DNA of 64,000 nt from JABFWF01 sp035539135 (GCA_035539135.1 DATLJD010000014.1:620001-684000), one strand, 5' to 3'. Shown: positions 23,602 through 32,976, numbered from the stretch's first letter. The notes: generated by a model from the letters alone, not told the origin. Made by a program: numbers and translations.

Positions 23602-24321
23602 ATGTCGATCCCTGCCGGCCTCGTCCGTCGCACGATCGATCCCGCCGCCCCCGGAGCCGCCGTGGCCGCCCTGCCCCGCCTGTACGCCCACCCGTTCTCG
23701 TCCTATTCGCAGAAGACGCTGGTGGCGCTGTACGAAAACGGCACGCCGTTCGAGTACCGCAACCTGGAGGAGCCCGCGGCGCAGGCGGAGCTCGCCGCGC
23801 TGTGGCCCATGCGCCGCTTCCCGGTGCTGGTGGACGGCGAACGCGTGGTGCTGGAGGCGAGCTGCGTCGTCGAGTACGTCGACCTCCACCACCCCGGCCC
23901 GGTGCGCCTGGTCCCGCGCGAGCCCGACGCCGCGCTCGAAGTGCGCATGCTCGACCGCTTCTTCGACAACTACGTGTCCACGCCCCAACAGAAGTGCGTG
24001 TTCGACGCGCTGCGCCCGGAGGATCGGCGCGATCCGCAGGGCGTGGAGGAGGCGCGGCGGATGCTGAAAACCGCCTACGCCTGGCTGGACCGGCACATGC
24101 AGAACCGCACGTGGGCCGCGGGCGACGGCTTCTCGCTGGCCGACTGCGGGGCCGCGCCGTTCCTGTTCTACGCCGACTGGACCCATCCGATCGATCCGGC
24201 CTTCGGCAACGTGCATGCCTACCGCGCGCGCCTGCTGCGGCGGCCTTCGTTCGCGCGCGCGGTGGAGGAGGCGCGCCCGTTCCGCGGCTACTTCCCGCTC
24301 GGCGCGCCCGACCGCGACTGA
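23602..24321 (+). CDS. Glutathione S-transferase family protein
   Basis: Cytosolic GST-fold protein, 239 residues from the ATG at 23602. Seen: thioredoxin-like N-terminus LYAHPFSSYSQKTLVALYENGTPFEYRNL, cis-proline region FPVLVDGERVVLEASCVVEYVD with the glutathione-contacting E-S/A pair, and the all-helical C-terminal domain with FSLADCGAAPFLFY. A GTG at 23662, preceded by GGAG at six bases and lying three residues before the fold begins, is an equally good start (219 residues). The substrate cannot be predicted; maleylacetoacetate isomerase is not supported by specific motifs. Confidence 0.85.
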   Translation: MSIPAGLVRRTIDPAAPGAAVAALPRLYAHPFSSYSQKTLVALYENGTPFEYRNLEEPAAQAELAALWPMRRFPVLVDGERVVLEASCVVEYVDLHHPGPVRLVPREPDAALEVRMLDRFFDNYVSTPQQKCVFDALRPEDRRDPQGVEEARRMLKTAYAWLDRHMQNRTWAAGDGFSLADCGAAPFLFYADWTHPIDPAFGNVHAYRARLLRRPSFARAVEEARPFRGYFPLGAPDRD

Positions 24322-24402
24322 CAGGCGGCGCCCACCGCCTTACGACGGGGCCTGCCGGCTGGCGTATAAATGGCCATCCGCCGCACCCCACCGGAGCCCG
24401 CC

Positions 24403-24963
24403 ATGAAGCCGCTGTCCCGACTGGCCATCCTCGGCCTCGCCGCCCTCGCCTTCGCGCCCGCCGCGTTCGCCGCGCTCAAGGCCGGCGACAAGGCGCCGGA
24501 TTTCAGCGCGCCTGCCTACCTCGCCGGCGAGCCGTTCACCTTCCACCTGGCCGATGCACTGAAGCAGGGCCCGGTGGTCGTCTACTTCTTCCCGGCCGCG
24601 CACACGCCCGGCTGCAACCTCGAGGCGCACCTGTTCTCCGAGGCGATCGACAAGTTCAAGGCGCACGGCGCCAGCGTGATCGGCGTGACCGCCGGCAACA
24701 CCGACCAGCTCGCCGACTTCTCGAAGGAAACCGAGCACTGCGGCGGCAAGTTCCCGGTCGCCGCGGATCCGGGCGCCGCGATCGCCAGGAAGTACGACGC
24801 GGTGCTGGACAAGAAGCCGGAATGGTCGGACCGCACGTCCTACGTGGTCTCGCCGTCCGGCGAGATCGTCGCCGTGCATTCGGACCTCAACCCCAACCTG
24901 CACGTCAAGGCGATGCTGGATGCGGTGACCTCGCTGGAGATCGAACCGGTCCCGCAACCGTAG
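24403..24963 (+). CDS. Exported AhpC/TSA peroxiredoxin
   Basis: Thiol peroxidase of the AhpC/TSA (BCP-like) type with an N-terminal signal peptide (LAILGLAALAFAPAAFA), 186 residues, expected in the periplasm. Seen: AGDKAPDFSAP, VVVYFFPAAHTPGC with the peroxidatic cysteine, the nearby motif ASVIGVTAGNTDQLADF and a second cysteine in TEHCGGKFPV. The usual resolving cysteine five residues after the peroxidatic one is not present (GCNLEAHLF), so resolution probably uses the distal cysteine or an external thiol. The start at 24403 follows a GGAG ribosome site; TATAAA at 24365 is a possible -10 box. Confidence 0.85.
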   Translation: MKPLSRLAILGLAALAFAPAAFAALKAGDKAPDFSAPAYLAGEPFTFHLADALKQGPVVVYFFPAAHTPGCNLEAHLFSEAIDKFKAHGASVIGVTAGNTDQLADFSKETEHCGGKFPVAADPGAAIARKYDAVLDKKPEWSDRTSYVVSPSGEIVAVHSDLNPNLHVKAMLDAVTSLEIEPVPQP

Positions 24964-25017
24964 GGCGGAGCCCGCCGGCCCGGCGCCGAAACCCGCGGCG
25001 CGCTCAAGGCCCCGCCT

Positions 25018-26124
25018 TCAGGCCGACAGCCGCTCCCACGTCCGCGCGACGTCGCCCAGGCCGCCGTGCGCGGCGGCGAATGCCGACAGCGACGCGAATC
25101 CTTCGGCGTTCTGGATGCGTCCCAGCCGGCACAGCAGCGCCAGCGCGCCGGCGACGCCGCCCGCGCGCAGCGCGCGGCCGAGCCGGTCGGCGGGCGGGGC
25201 GTCGTGCCGTTGGGCCTCCAGCGCCTCGCCGATCCGCGCCGTCAGGCCCCAGCCGTCGGCGATGCGCCGCGCGCTCGGCGCCGTCCACTCCTCCAGCACG
25301 GACACGACCGTCCGCGCATCCGGGGCCAGGTCCGACTGCCGCGCGTACTGGTCGCGCAGCACCTGCACCACGATGATCGCGCCCAGCCCGTGCAGCAGGC
25401 CGAGCAACTGCGCGGCGAAGGCGTCGTCCTCGCCGTGGGCGCGGGCGAAGCCGCTGGCCGCGGCCGCGGCGAGCTGGGTGTGTTCCCACACCAGCGCCGG
25501 CAAGCGGCCGAAGACACCTTCGCCACCCTCCACGACCGGTTGCACCAGCGCGGCCGCGATCACCGGGCGCAACCCGTCCAGGCCGAGCAGGGCAAGCGCG
25601 CGGGTCAGGCTTTCGACCGGCTCCTTGCGTACCCGATGGAAGGGGCTGTTGGCGACGCGCAGCAGGTTCGCCGCCAAGGCCGGATCCTGGCCGATGATGC
25701 GCGCGATGCCGTCCAGCGAGGCCCGCGGGTCGTTCACCGCGCGCATCAGTTGCGGCAACAACTGTGGCCGGCGCGGGATGTAGCGCGGTTCCGCGTCGAT
25801 CCGCGCCAGCACCGCCGCGGCCGCGTCTGCCACCGCCGCATGACGCGGGTCGGCATCGCCCTGCCCGTCCGCGGCCGGCAGCGCGGTGTCGAACGCGAGC
25901 GCGTGCAGCCGCCGCAGCAGCGGCTTCGCCTCCGGGGCAGGGCCGGCCCCGGCGGGTTCCGCGCGGCTGTCCGCCGCCACGTCCGCCACGGTCCCCACGC
26001 CGCGCTGATCCGTCGCATCGCCCGCCATCGCCGGCAAGGTGGCCCGCCGCCGCTTGCGCCACCATGCGGCGAGCGGCAACAGGCCCAGCGCTCCGAGAGC
26101 GGCGAACAACAGCACGGGCGTCAT
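25018..26124 (-). CDS. HDOD domain protein with N-terminal membrane anchor
   Basis: 368-residue protein. One hydrophobic segment (VLLFAALGALGLLPLAAWW) followed by basic residues WRKRRR suggests a membrane anchor with the rest in the cytoplasm. The region from about 110 to 340 is an HDOD domain: IPRRPQLLPQLMRAVNDPRAS, IARIIGQDPALAANLLRVANSPFHR and ALALLGLDGLRPVI are characteristic, as is LHGLGAIIVV. HDOD proteins lack the metal-dependent HD phosphohydrolase residues and act in signalling, often linked to c-di-GMP and motility. The ATG at 26124 begins the membrane segment. No output domain is visible. Confidence 0.8.
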   Translation of the reverse strand: MTPVLLFAALGALGLLPLAAWWRKRRRATLPAMAGDATDQRGVGTVADVAADSRAEPAGAGPAPEAKPLLRRLHALAFDTALPAADGQGDADPRHAAVADAAAAVLARIDAEPRYIPRRPQLLPQLMRAVNDPRASLDGIARIIGQDPALAANLLRVANSPFHRVRKEPVESLTRALALLGLDGLRPVIAAALVQPVVEGGEGVFGRLPALVWEHTQLAAAAASGFARAHGEDDAFAAQLLGLLHGLGAIIVVQVLRDQYARQSDLAPDARTVVSVLEEWTAPSARRIADGWGLTARIGEALEAQRHDAPPADRLGRALRAGGVAGALALLCRLGRIQNAEGFASLSAFAAAHGGLGDVARTWERLSA

Positions 26125-26228
26125 GCGTGATCCTGATGGAAACGATGCGCCGCGTTCGCGGCAGCCGTGCCGCAGGCTAACCGATACGGCCGGGTTTGCC
26201 GATTGCCGTGCCCGCGCTGGATCCGCCG

Positions 26229-27146
26229 TCAGTGCGCCAGCGCGTAATCGATCGCCGCCCGCACCGCCGCCACCTGCGCGGCGTTGCACTGTTCGGGCGT
26301 GGCCCGCGGGGAATCGGGGTAGACCTCGGTGGTGGTGCGGTAGCGGGCGCCGGTGATGCCCGCGCACAGGCCGAGCGGCACCACGTCGTAATTGATCACG
26401 CCATGAGCGACCACCGGCGAACCGATGATCTCGCCGGCCGCGTCCGCCGGCGCGATGTGGGTGACCTGCGCGACCGCGGCGATGATCGCCTGCTGGAAGG
26501 CCGGCTGCGGATCGGCGCTGTCGCCGACCAGGTAGAAGCCGTCGGGGATGGTCCCCGGCTCGAACGGGCGGCCATCGCGCGCGGCCAGCGCGGGCCGGAA
26601 CTCGCTTTCGTCGCTGTCGGTGGTCTCGTGGAGGTCGATGTGCACCAGGAAGCGGCCGCGCAGCGGCGCGACCAGGCGCATCAGCGCGGCCGATTCCGCC
26701 GCCGGGCTGTCCGCGCGGAAGGAACGGTTGGGATCGACCGCGTCCGGATTCCAGCGATGAATGCGCACGTAGGCCCAGGGACTCACGCAGGGCGCGACCA
26801 GCAGGTTGGCGCGACCCGCGTAGTCGGCCGCGTGCCGGTCCAGGAACCGCAACGCGCCGTGCACGCCGCTGGTCTCGTAGCCGTGCACGCCGCCGGTGAC
26901 CAGCACTGCCGGCAGCGCGTCGTCCCAGCCACGGCTACGCAGGGCGAGCAGCGGGTAACGGTCCTCGCCGTAGTCCAGCAGGCCGTATTCGACCACGTCG
27001 AAGCGCGCGCGCAGGGCGTCGATGGCGGCCAGCACGTCGTCCGCGTAGCTGCGCCGGCGCTGCTGCCGCGCGCGCCAGGCCGCCTTCTCGGCCGCGCCCC
27101 AGGGCTGGCCGGGGGTTCCGATCGGAAACGCAGCGGGCGTCGTCAT
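26229..27146 (-). CDS. M14-type zinc carboxypeptidase/aspartoacylase-like protein
   Basis: 305-residue member of the M14 peptidase/succinylglutamate desuccinylase superfamily. Seen: zinc ligands in GGVHGYETSG (H and E spaced HxxE) and the third ligand in VHIDLHETTDSDESEF, with substrate-side arginines in DPNRSFRAD. The catalytic glutamate is plausibly in the C-terminal TTTEVYPDSP segment. No signal peptide is seen, so it probably acts in the cytoplasm. Start at 27146 is chosen from the weak GAGAAA ribosome site and the loss of similarity upstream. The specific amide substrate is unknown. Confidence 0.78.
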   Translation of the reverse strand: MTTPAAFPIGTPGQPWGAAEKAAWRARQQRRRSYADDVLAAIDALRARFDVVEYGLLDYGEDRYPLLALRSRGWDDALPAVLVTGGVHGYETSGVHGALRFLDRHAADYAGRANLLVAPCVSPWAYVRIHRWNPDAVDPNRSFRADSPAAESAALMRLVAPLRGRFLVHIDLHETTDSDESEFRPALAARDGRPFEPGTIPDGFYLVGDSADPQPAFQQAIIAAVAQVTHIAPADAAGEIIGSPVVAHGVINYDVVPLGLCAGITGARYRTTTEVYPDSPRATPEQCNAAQVAAVRAAIDYALAH

Positions 27147-27268
27147 TCGGATTTCTCGTCGCGGGGCGCCGCGAATGTAGCATCGGCGCGTGGCGGGCGA
27201 CGCGGCGTGCGCCCGCCACCGCATAATGACGCCGGCCGCCGTATTCCGGCGATTCCGACCGGAAACGC

Positions 27269-28585
27269 ATGACGCCCACGCTGCCGCCCCTCGCCGAAGT
27301 CCTCGACCTGGTTCCCGACGCGGTCTGCGTGGTGGACGCGGAGGGGCGCTACCTGTTCGTCAACGGGAGCTTCGAGCGCGTGTTCGGCTACCGGCCCGAC
27401 GAGGTGCTCGGCCGCAACATGATCGAGCTGGTCCACCCCGACGACCGGGGCGCTACGCTCGAGGCCGCGTCGCGGGTGATGGAGGGCAGGCTGCAGCGAC
27501 ATTTCCGCAATCGCTACGTGCACAAGGACGGGCACACGGTGGACATCCAGTGGTCTGCGCGCTGGTCGCCGCGCGACCGCGTGCGGATCGCGGTCGGCCA
27601 CGAGGTGACCGAACTGCGCCGGGCCGAGGAAGCGCAGGCCGCGCTGCTGGCGATCGCCGAGGCCGCGCACGTCGAGACCGAGCTGCCGGCGCTGTTCGCA
27701 CGCATCCACGGCGCGATCGGCAACCTGCTGCCCGTCGACAACGTGCACGTGGCCCTGCTCGAAGCGGACGGCGACAGCCTGTCCTACCCCTACTGGCGCC
27801 ACGCGCTGGAGGCGCCGCCGGGCACGCGGCCGCTGGCCGCCGATCCGCTGGTGGCGGCGGTGGTCGCCGGCGGCGCCACGGTGCTGGACGAACCGGCCGG
27901 CGGCCAGGCCGGCGCGCCGCGCGCGCTGGCGGTCCCGCTGGCGACCGCGCGAGGCGTGATCGGCGCGCTGGTGGTGCGCGGCGCGGAACAGGGGTTGGCC
28001 TGGGAGGAGTCCGATCGCCAGCGCCTGGAGTTCGTCGCTTCCCAGGTCGCGGCCGCCTGCGAGCGCAGCCGCCACCGCCACGAACTCGAGCATCTCGCCG
28101 CGCACGACCCGCTGACCGGCCTCGCCAACCGCTACCGCCTGCAGGCCGCGCTGGAGGCCGCTATCGCCGGGGCGCACGCCCGGCGCGGGCGCTTCGCCCT
28201 GGTCTACCTCGACCTCGACGGGTTCAAGGCGGCCAACGATGCGCTCGGCCACGAGGCCGGCGACCGGGTGCTGCGCGAAGTCGCCCAGCGGCTGCGCGCG
28301 AGCCTGCGCCACGCCGACCTCGTGGCCCGCATCGGTGGCGACGAATTCGTCGTGCTGCTGCCCGCCTGCCGCGACACCGCCGCCGCGGGAGCGGTCGTCC
28401 GCAAGCTGCATGCGGCGCTGTGCCCGCCGATCCAGTGGGAGGACGCCACCATCACCCTGCGCGCCAGCACGGGCGTGGCGATCTATCCGGAGGACGGATG
28501 CACGCCGGATGCGCTGCTGCGCCAAGCCGACCAGGCGATGTACGCGGCCAAGCGCGCCACCGGCAACGACACGGCGATCGCCTGA
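27269..28585 (+). CDS. PAS-GAF-GGDEF diguanylate cyclase
   Basis: 438-residue soluble protein. Domains: PAS (about 8-115, with DLVPDAVCVVDAEGRYLFVN and a PAC segment), GAF (about 130-265, LPVDNVHVALLEADG, RGVIGALVVRGAEQG) and GGDEF (about 280-438). The active site RIGGDEFVVLLP (about residue 355) is intact, and RHAD lies five residues before it, a complete RxxD inhibitory site, so an active, feedback-inhibited cyclase that makes c-di-GMP is expected. PAS and GAF probably sense a small ligand or redox cue. No membrane segment. Convergent with the POT transporter gene. Confidence 0.9.
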   Translation: MTPTLPPLAEVLDLVPDAVCVVDAEGRYLFVNGSFERVFGYRPDEVLGRNMIELVHPDDRGATLEAASRVMEGRLQRHFRNRYVHKDGHTVDIQWSARWSPRDRVRIAVGHEVTELRRAEEAQAALLAIAEAAHVETELPALFARIHGAIGNLLPVDNVHVALLEADGDSLSYPYWRHALEAPPGTRPLAADPLVAAVVAGGATVLDEPAGGQAGAPRALAVPLATARGVIGALVVRGAEQGLAWEESDRQRLEFVASQVAAACERSRHRHELEHLAAHDPLTGLANRYRLQAALEAAIAGAHARRGRFALVYLDLDGFKAANDALGHEAGDRVLREVAQRLRASLRHADLVARIGGDEFVVLLPACRDTAAAGAVVRKLHAALCPPIQWEDATITLRASTGVAIYPEDGCTPDALLRQADQAMYAAKRATGNDTAIA

Positions 28586-28607
28586 GCGCGGCCGCGGGGG
28601 CGTCGGC

Positions 28608-30233
28608 TCACGCAGCCCGGTAGTTGTCCTGCATCGGATAACGCCGCGCATACGCCGCGAAGGCCGCGGCCGCGGCGAACGCGAAGGCGGCGAAGAAGAA
28701 CATCAGGAACGCGTTCTCGCTCAGCCCGGTGGTGGCGATCCGCGCGGTCACCGCCTCGTTGCGCACCGCCGCGTTGGTCAGCAGCACCCACAGGCTGCCG
28801 AAGGTGCTGGTCAGGTACCAGAACGCCATGATCACGCCCTTCATCGCCTGGGTCGCCTGGCTGTAGGCGAACTCCAGCGCGGTCGCCGACACCAGCACCT
28901 CGCCGAAGGTCAGCAGCAGGTAGGGCAGCGCCTGCCAGGCGAGCGAGGTCTGCTGGCCGGCGTCGAGCTGCAGCTGGATCAGGCCCGCGAAGATCCACGA
29001 CACGCCCGAGAACGCGATGCCCCAGCCCATCCGCCGCAGCGGCGTGGGGTCGAAGCCGATCCGGCGCAGCGTCGGGTACAGCACCAGGTTGTTGAAGGGG
29101 ATGAGCAGCATCACGAACAGCGGGTTCAGCGCCTGCATCTGCGCGGGCGACTGCACCAGCCAGCTCGGCCACCACCAGGCCTCGTGCGGGACCCGCATGG
29201 CGTTGCCCTGCAGGATCCAGGTCGAGGCCTTCTGGTCGAACAGCGACCAGAACGGCGTGGTCAGCGCGAACACGATCAGCACCCGCAGCACCGCGCGCAC
29301 GCTGTCCACCGCCTTGTCCGGATGCGCGCCGCGCGCGCGCTCGAGCTGCAGCGAGGTGCCGAGGCCGCCGAAGGCGATCAGTGCCAGCAGCGCGAGGCAG
29401 GCGGTGATCACGAAGCCGAAGTCCGCCGGCCAGAACGGCAGCGCGACGCCCAGCGCCTGCAGCGCCCAGCACGCCAGCATCGCCGCCGCGAGGACCACGC
29501 CGGCGACGGCGACCGCCAGGCCCGGCCTGCCCTGCCCGGGCAGTGCGCGGGTGAGCGCGGTGCGCGCGACGTTGAAGAAGGAATCGGGATCCTGGCCGCG
29601 GGTGGGCGGCACCCGCACGTACTGCTTGCGCCCCATCCAGAAGATCAGCGTGGCGATGCCCATCAGGATGCCGGGGATGCCGAACGCGACCGCCGGCCCG
29701 TAGGCGCGCAGGAAGATCGGCATCAGCAGCGAGGCGAAGAAGCTGCCGAAGTTGATGGTCCAGTAGAACGCGTCGAAGACCATCCTCGCCAGGTGCTTGT
29801 TGGCGCTGGTGAACTGGTCGCCGACGAAGGACACCACCAGCGGCTTGATCCCGCCCGAGCCCAGCGCGATCAGGAACAGGCCGGTGTAGAAGCCGGTGCG
29901 GTTGTCCTCGAAGGCGGCCAGCATCGCGTGGCCCGCGCAGTAGATGAGCGAGAACCACAGCACCGTGTGGTACTTGCCGAAGAAGCGGTCGGACAGCCAG
30001 CCGCCCAGCAGCGGGAAGAAGTAGACGCCGATGACGAAGCTGTGGAAGACGTCCTTGGCGATCCCCGCGCGCTCCGCCTCGGGCGCGTACAGCAGCAGCG
30101 TCGACACCAGGAACGGCGTCAGGATGTTGCGCATCCCGTAGAAGCTGAAGCGCTCGCAGGCCTCGTTGCCGATGATGTAGGGCACCTGCCGGGGCAGGCG
30201 CGCGGCCGGGGCGGCGGGGCTGGCGTCGCTCAT
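28608..30233 (-). CDS. POT-family proton-coupled peptide transporter
   Basis: 541-residue inner-membrane transporter of the PTR2/POT family (major facilitator fold). Seen: ACERFSFYGMRNILTPFL, the ExxERFxYYG signature with Phe replacing one Tyr, the cytoplasmic loop GGWLSDRFFGKYHTVLWF, GGIKPLVVSFVGDQF, and DAFYWTINFGSFFASLLMP (the second POT signature region). A long central hydrophilic insertion with GQDPDSFFNVAR is common to bacterial members. Di- and tripeptide uptake is likely. The start at 30233 is supported by the basic/acidic cytoplasmic N-terminus before the first membrane helix. Confidence 0.92.
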   Translation of the reverse strand: MSDASPAAPAARLPRQVPYIIGNEACERFSFYGMRNILTPFLVSTLLLYAPEAERAGIAKDVFHSFVIGVYFFPLLGGWLSDRFFGKYHTVLWFSLIYCAGHAMLAAFEDNRTGFYTGLFLIALGSGGIKPLVVSFVGDQFTSANKHLARMVFDAFYWTINFGSFFASLLMPIFLRAYGPAVAFGIPGILMGIATLIFWMGRKQYVRVPPTRGQDPDSFFNVARTALTRALPGQGRPGLAVAVAGVVLAAAMLACWALQALGVALPFWPADFGFVITACLALLALIAFGGLGTSLQLERARGAHPDKAVDSVRAVLRVLIVFALTTPFWSLFDQKASTWILQGNAMRVPHEAWWWPSWLVQSPAQMQALNPLFVMLLIPFNNLVLYPTLRRIGFDPTPLRRMGWGIAFSGVSWIFAGLIQLQLDAGQQTSLAWQALPYLLLTFGEVLVSATALEFAYSQATQAMKGVIMAFWYLTSTFGSLWVLLTNAAVRNEAVTARIATTGLSENAFLMFFFAAFAFAAAAAFAAYARRYPMQDNYRAA

Positions 30234-30311
30234 GCGGTCGTTGTCTTGCTGGTGCGGGAGGTCGAAGCCTAACCGGTAACGCGCCGTCGCACGCGCCCGC
30301 GGCGCGCGTCG

Positions 30312-31187
30312 CTACCTCAGCGCCTGCAGGGTGGCGGCGACGCCGGGCGCGAGCGGTTGCAGGGCGGGATCGCGGGCGATCTCGTGTTCCGCCTCCAGCA
30401 GGAACGCGTTGAGGTCGTGTCGCCGCGCCAGGCCCTTTCCGTCCTCCCACCAGCGCGCGCCGACCCGTTCGCGCAGGCGGGCGCACCACGCGGTCCACTG
30501 CGCCTCGTCGCGCACGCCGCGGCGCGCCGCGGCCAGCAGCGGCCGCGCGAGCCGCGCCGGTTCGCCGAAGACGTAGGCGTGGTCGGCGACCAGCTGACGG
30601 TCGACGGCGCGCACGATGCGCTCCAGCCCGGCGCGGTCGATCGCCGGGTTCAGGGCCAGCTGCAGCAGCCAGTCCGCGCCGTGCGCGATGCCGTGCCGCC
30701 AGCCTTCGCCTTCGACGAAGCCGCGGTAATCGCGCACGCCTTCCAGGTAGGCGGTGGCGCGCGCGAGCATCTCCGCGCGTCCGGCGGCGTCCATCCAGGG
30801 CGCGATGCGATCGGTCCGCGCCACCTCGGACAGCGCCAGCACCGCGAACGGGATGCCGACCCCGTCCGGGTCCTCCGCTTCCATGCGCGCGTAGAGGCGC
30901 GCGCGCAGCGCCGCCAGCTCGGCGGGCGGCAGCAGGCCGGCGCGCATCCAGCGCGCGAGCGTTTCGTACGCCAGGGCGTCGCGCAGCGCGGGGTCGCCGT
31001 CGTCCAGGCAGGCGACCAATACATCCACCAGCGTGCCGCGTTCCGCGGCCCCGGCAGGCGCGGGCGCCGCTTCCCGCAGCAGGCGCCGCATCGCCGGCAT
31101 GTCGCGGGCCGGGCAGGCGGCAAGGGCCGGCGCCGCCGTCGCGACGAACAACAATCCCGCGGCCAGCAGATGCCATGCCGACTTCAT
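30312..31187 (-). CDS. DUF2785 exported protein
   Basis: 291-residue protein with signal peptide LLAAGLLFVATAAPALA. The rest is alpha-helical and carries the DUF2785 hallmark GEGWRHGIAHGADWLLQLALNP, with flanking segments LALSEVART and YLEGVRDYRGFVEG. Function unknown; in other bacteria this domain occurs alone. The ATG at 31187 is the first one giving a complete signal peptide. Divergent from the 102-residue membrane protein gene. Confidence 0.8.
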   Translation of the reverse strand: MKSAWHLLAAGLLFVATAAPALAACPARDMPAMRRLLREAAPAPAGAAERGTLVDVLVACLDDGDPALRDALAYETLARWMRAGLLPPAELAALRARLYARMEAEDPDGVGIPFAVLALSEVARTDRIAPWMDAAGRAEMLARATAYLEGVRDYRGFVEGEGWRHGIAHGADWLLQLALNPAIDRAGLERIVRAVDRQLVADHAYVFGEPARLARPLLAAARRGVRDEAQWTAWCARLRERVGARWWEDGKGLARRHDLNAFLLEAEHEIARDPALQPLAPGVAATLQALR

Positions 31188-31346
31188 GCGATCGTCCCGT
31201 GCGGCCCGGTCCGACCATACCCGAGCGCGCCGCCGGCCATTTTGCGCGAACAGGGGAATCGCACCGGGCGGGCGTGCCGGCCGCACCGCGCATTGCCGTT
31301 CACCGGCCGCATCGGACAATGCCTGCCCCGCCGCCCGCGCCCCACG

Positions 31347-31655
31347 ATGGACGACCAGGAATTCGACCGGCGCTACGACCGCCTGCAGCGCGCGCTGCCC
31401 GGGACGTTCGGGCGCGTGCTCGGCTGGGTGCGCCGTCCCGCTTCGCGCTGGGTGCGGATTCCGCTGGGGATCCTGCTGCTGATCGGCGGCCTGCTGTCGT
31501 TCCTGCCGATCCTCGGCGCGTGGATGGTGCCGCTCGGCATCCTCATGCTCGCGCAGGACCTGCCGTTCCTGCGCCGGCCGATGTGGCGCGCGCTGGACGC
31601 GATCGAGGCGTGGTGGGCGCGCCGGCAGGCGCGGCGGCGTCCGCCCCGCGATTGA
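31347..31655 (+). CDS. Small membrane protein with two hydrophobic segments
   Basis: 102 residues. A short basic/aromatic N-terminus (FDRRYDRLQRAL) leads into a hydrophobic segment IPLGILLLIGGLLSFLPILG and a second, MVPLGILMLAQDLPF, with a proline-glycine turn, followed by an arginine-rich tail (ARRQARRRPPRD). The LP-LG-W-x-(V/L)PLG pattern recurs in small conserved membrane proteins of proteobacteria. Function unknown. Start at 31347 is the first ATG in frame after a GC-rich region that has no conservation cue, so its exact position is uncertain. Confidence 0.65.
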   Translation: MDDQEFDRRYDRLQRALPGTFGRVLGWVRRPASRWVRIPLGILLLIGGLLSFLPILGAWMVPLGILMLAQDLPFLRRPMWRALDAIEAWWARRQARRRPPRD

Positions 31656-31710
31656 ACGCAGGTGCGGACGCACGGGTTGCTACCCTGCGCGTTTGGTCCG
31701 AAGGAACACC

Positions 31711-32553
31711 GTGCCCCACTACGCCGGCCCCCTGCTCACCCGCGCCGACGCCGAGGCGCTGCTCGCCGCGCGCGCGGCCGGCGCCGCCGCGTGGACCGGC
31801 TCGCTGGACCTCGGACGCTCGCGCGGCGAGGCGCGCCTGGAGGCCGACGCCTGGCATTGGCGCGACGCGCGCTACCCCTACCCCGGCCAGCTCAAGGACC
31901 GCACGATCTACTGGTGGGACGGCGCGGAGTTCACGCCGGCGGCCCGCTACGCCGGCGCGCTGATCAAGCTGGTGCCGACCGCGTGGGGCGTGCCCACCTT
32001 CGAAATCGACGGCATCAAGATGCTGCCGACCGCGAAGGACTCGCCGCTCGCCGACGCGCGGCGCAAGGTCGCGCTGGTGGCGCCGGCCGGCAAGGCGGTG
32101 CTCGACACCTGCGGCGGGCTCGGCTACTTCGCCGCGTGTTGCCTCGAGGCTGGCGCGACGCGCATCCAGTCCTTCGAGAAAAACGCCGACGTCCTGTGGC
32201 TGCGCACGCTCAACCCGTGGTCGCCGGATCCGGACGCGCCCGCGGCCGGCGGCCGCCTGCGGCTCGTGCATGCCGACGTGGCGCAGGCGATCGCGCAGCT
32301 GCCGGACGCCGCGTTCGACGCGCTTTTGCACGACCCGCCACGCTTCGGCATCGCCGGCGAGCTGTACGCGCAGGCGTTCTACGACCAGCTCGCGCGCGTG
32401 CTGCGCCGTGGCGGCCGCCTGTTCCACTACACCGGCAGCCCGAACCGCCTGACCAGCGGCCGCGACGTGCCGCGCGAGGTCGCCGCGCGCCTGCGCAAGG
32501 CCGGCCTGCGGGCGGAGCCGGCGCTGGATGGCGTGCTCGCCTCGAAACCCTGA
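31711..32553 (+). CDS. Class I SAM-dependent methyltransferase-like protein
   Basis: 280 residues from GTG at 31711, which has AAGGAA six bases upstream; a TTG at 31693 would add six residues. Seen: LDLGRSRGEARLEAD, VLDTCGGLGYFAACCLEAGA (SAM motif I with Thr-Cys in place of the usual Gly-x-Gly entry), IQSFEKN (acidic end of beta-2), LLHDPPRFG and GGRLFHYTG. The DPPRFG motif and the spermidine-synthase-like order of motifs appear in a group of uncharacterised methyltransferases. Substrate is unknown. Confidence 0.7.
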   Translation: MPHYAGPLLTRADAEALLAARAAGAAAWTGSLDLGRSRGEARLEADAWHWRDARYPYPGQLKDRTIYWWDGAEFTPAARYAGALIKLVPTAWGVPTFEIDGIKMLPTAKDSPLADARRKVALVAPAGKAVLDTCGGLGYFAACCLEAGATRIQSFEKNADVLWLRTLNPWSPDPDAPAAGGRLRLVHADVAQAIAQLPDAAFDALLHDPPRFGIAGELYAQAFYDQLARVLRRGGRLFHYTGSPNRLTSGRDVPREVAARLRKAGLRAEPALDGVLASKP

Positions 32554-32720
32554 CGCGGAACAGACCGTTCCCTGCAAGATGATCGCCATTTGCCGAATTT
32601 GCCCGGCGTTATTTGCGAAAAGGCCGGACTTCGCGTAAAATGGCGGCTTCCCCACCGCTTCCCGGCCACCGGCCCACGCCGGTGCGTCCGCGTCGCATCC
32701 ACGCAATCCAAAGGAGAAGC

Positions 32721-32927
32721 ATGGCCCGCACGCCGACCAAGCCCGTTGCCAGCAACAGCCTCAGCCACGAATCCATCGCCGACGACATCGCCGCCTTCCG
32801 CAAGCGCGGCGGCCGCATCGAGGTCCTCGGCAACACCCCGCTGCGCACCACCGCGCCGACCGCGTTCCGCTCCAGCACCAGCGAGCGCAAGCCGCCCGCC
32901 AAGGAACAGCGCAAGCGCGCCGGCTGA
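32721..32927 (+). CDS. Small conserved protein with GGRIEVL motif
   Basis: 68 residues with a strong AAAGGAGAAG ribosome site. Basic N- and C-termini surround DDIAAFRKRGGRIEVLGNTPLRT, an acidic-then-basic helix followed by a short strand. Such a motif recurs in small Xanthomonadaceae proteins and resembles in outline the GG-(R/K)-I/V segment of small RNA-polymerase-binding proteins such as SutA, but the similarity is too short to assign. No signal or membrane segment. Confidence 0.65.
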   Translation: MARTPTKPVASNSLSHESIADDIAAFRKRGGRIEVLGNTPLRTTAPTAFRSSTSERKPPAKEQRKRAG

Positions 32928-32942
32928 CCCCGAACCCTCGCG

Positions 32943-32976
32943 CGCGCGGCCCTTCACATGCCGCAAGGGCCGCGCG
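32943..32976. terminator. GC-rich hairpin after the 68-residue gene
   Basis: Perfect 12-base stem CGCGCGGCCCTT (32943-32954) and AAGGGCCGCGCG (32965-32976). No T-tract follows, so it may be a pause or processing hairpin rather than a full terminator between this gene and azurin. Confidence 0.5.
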
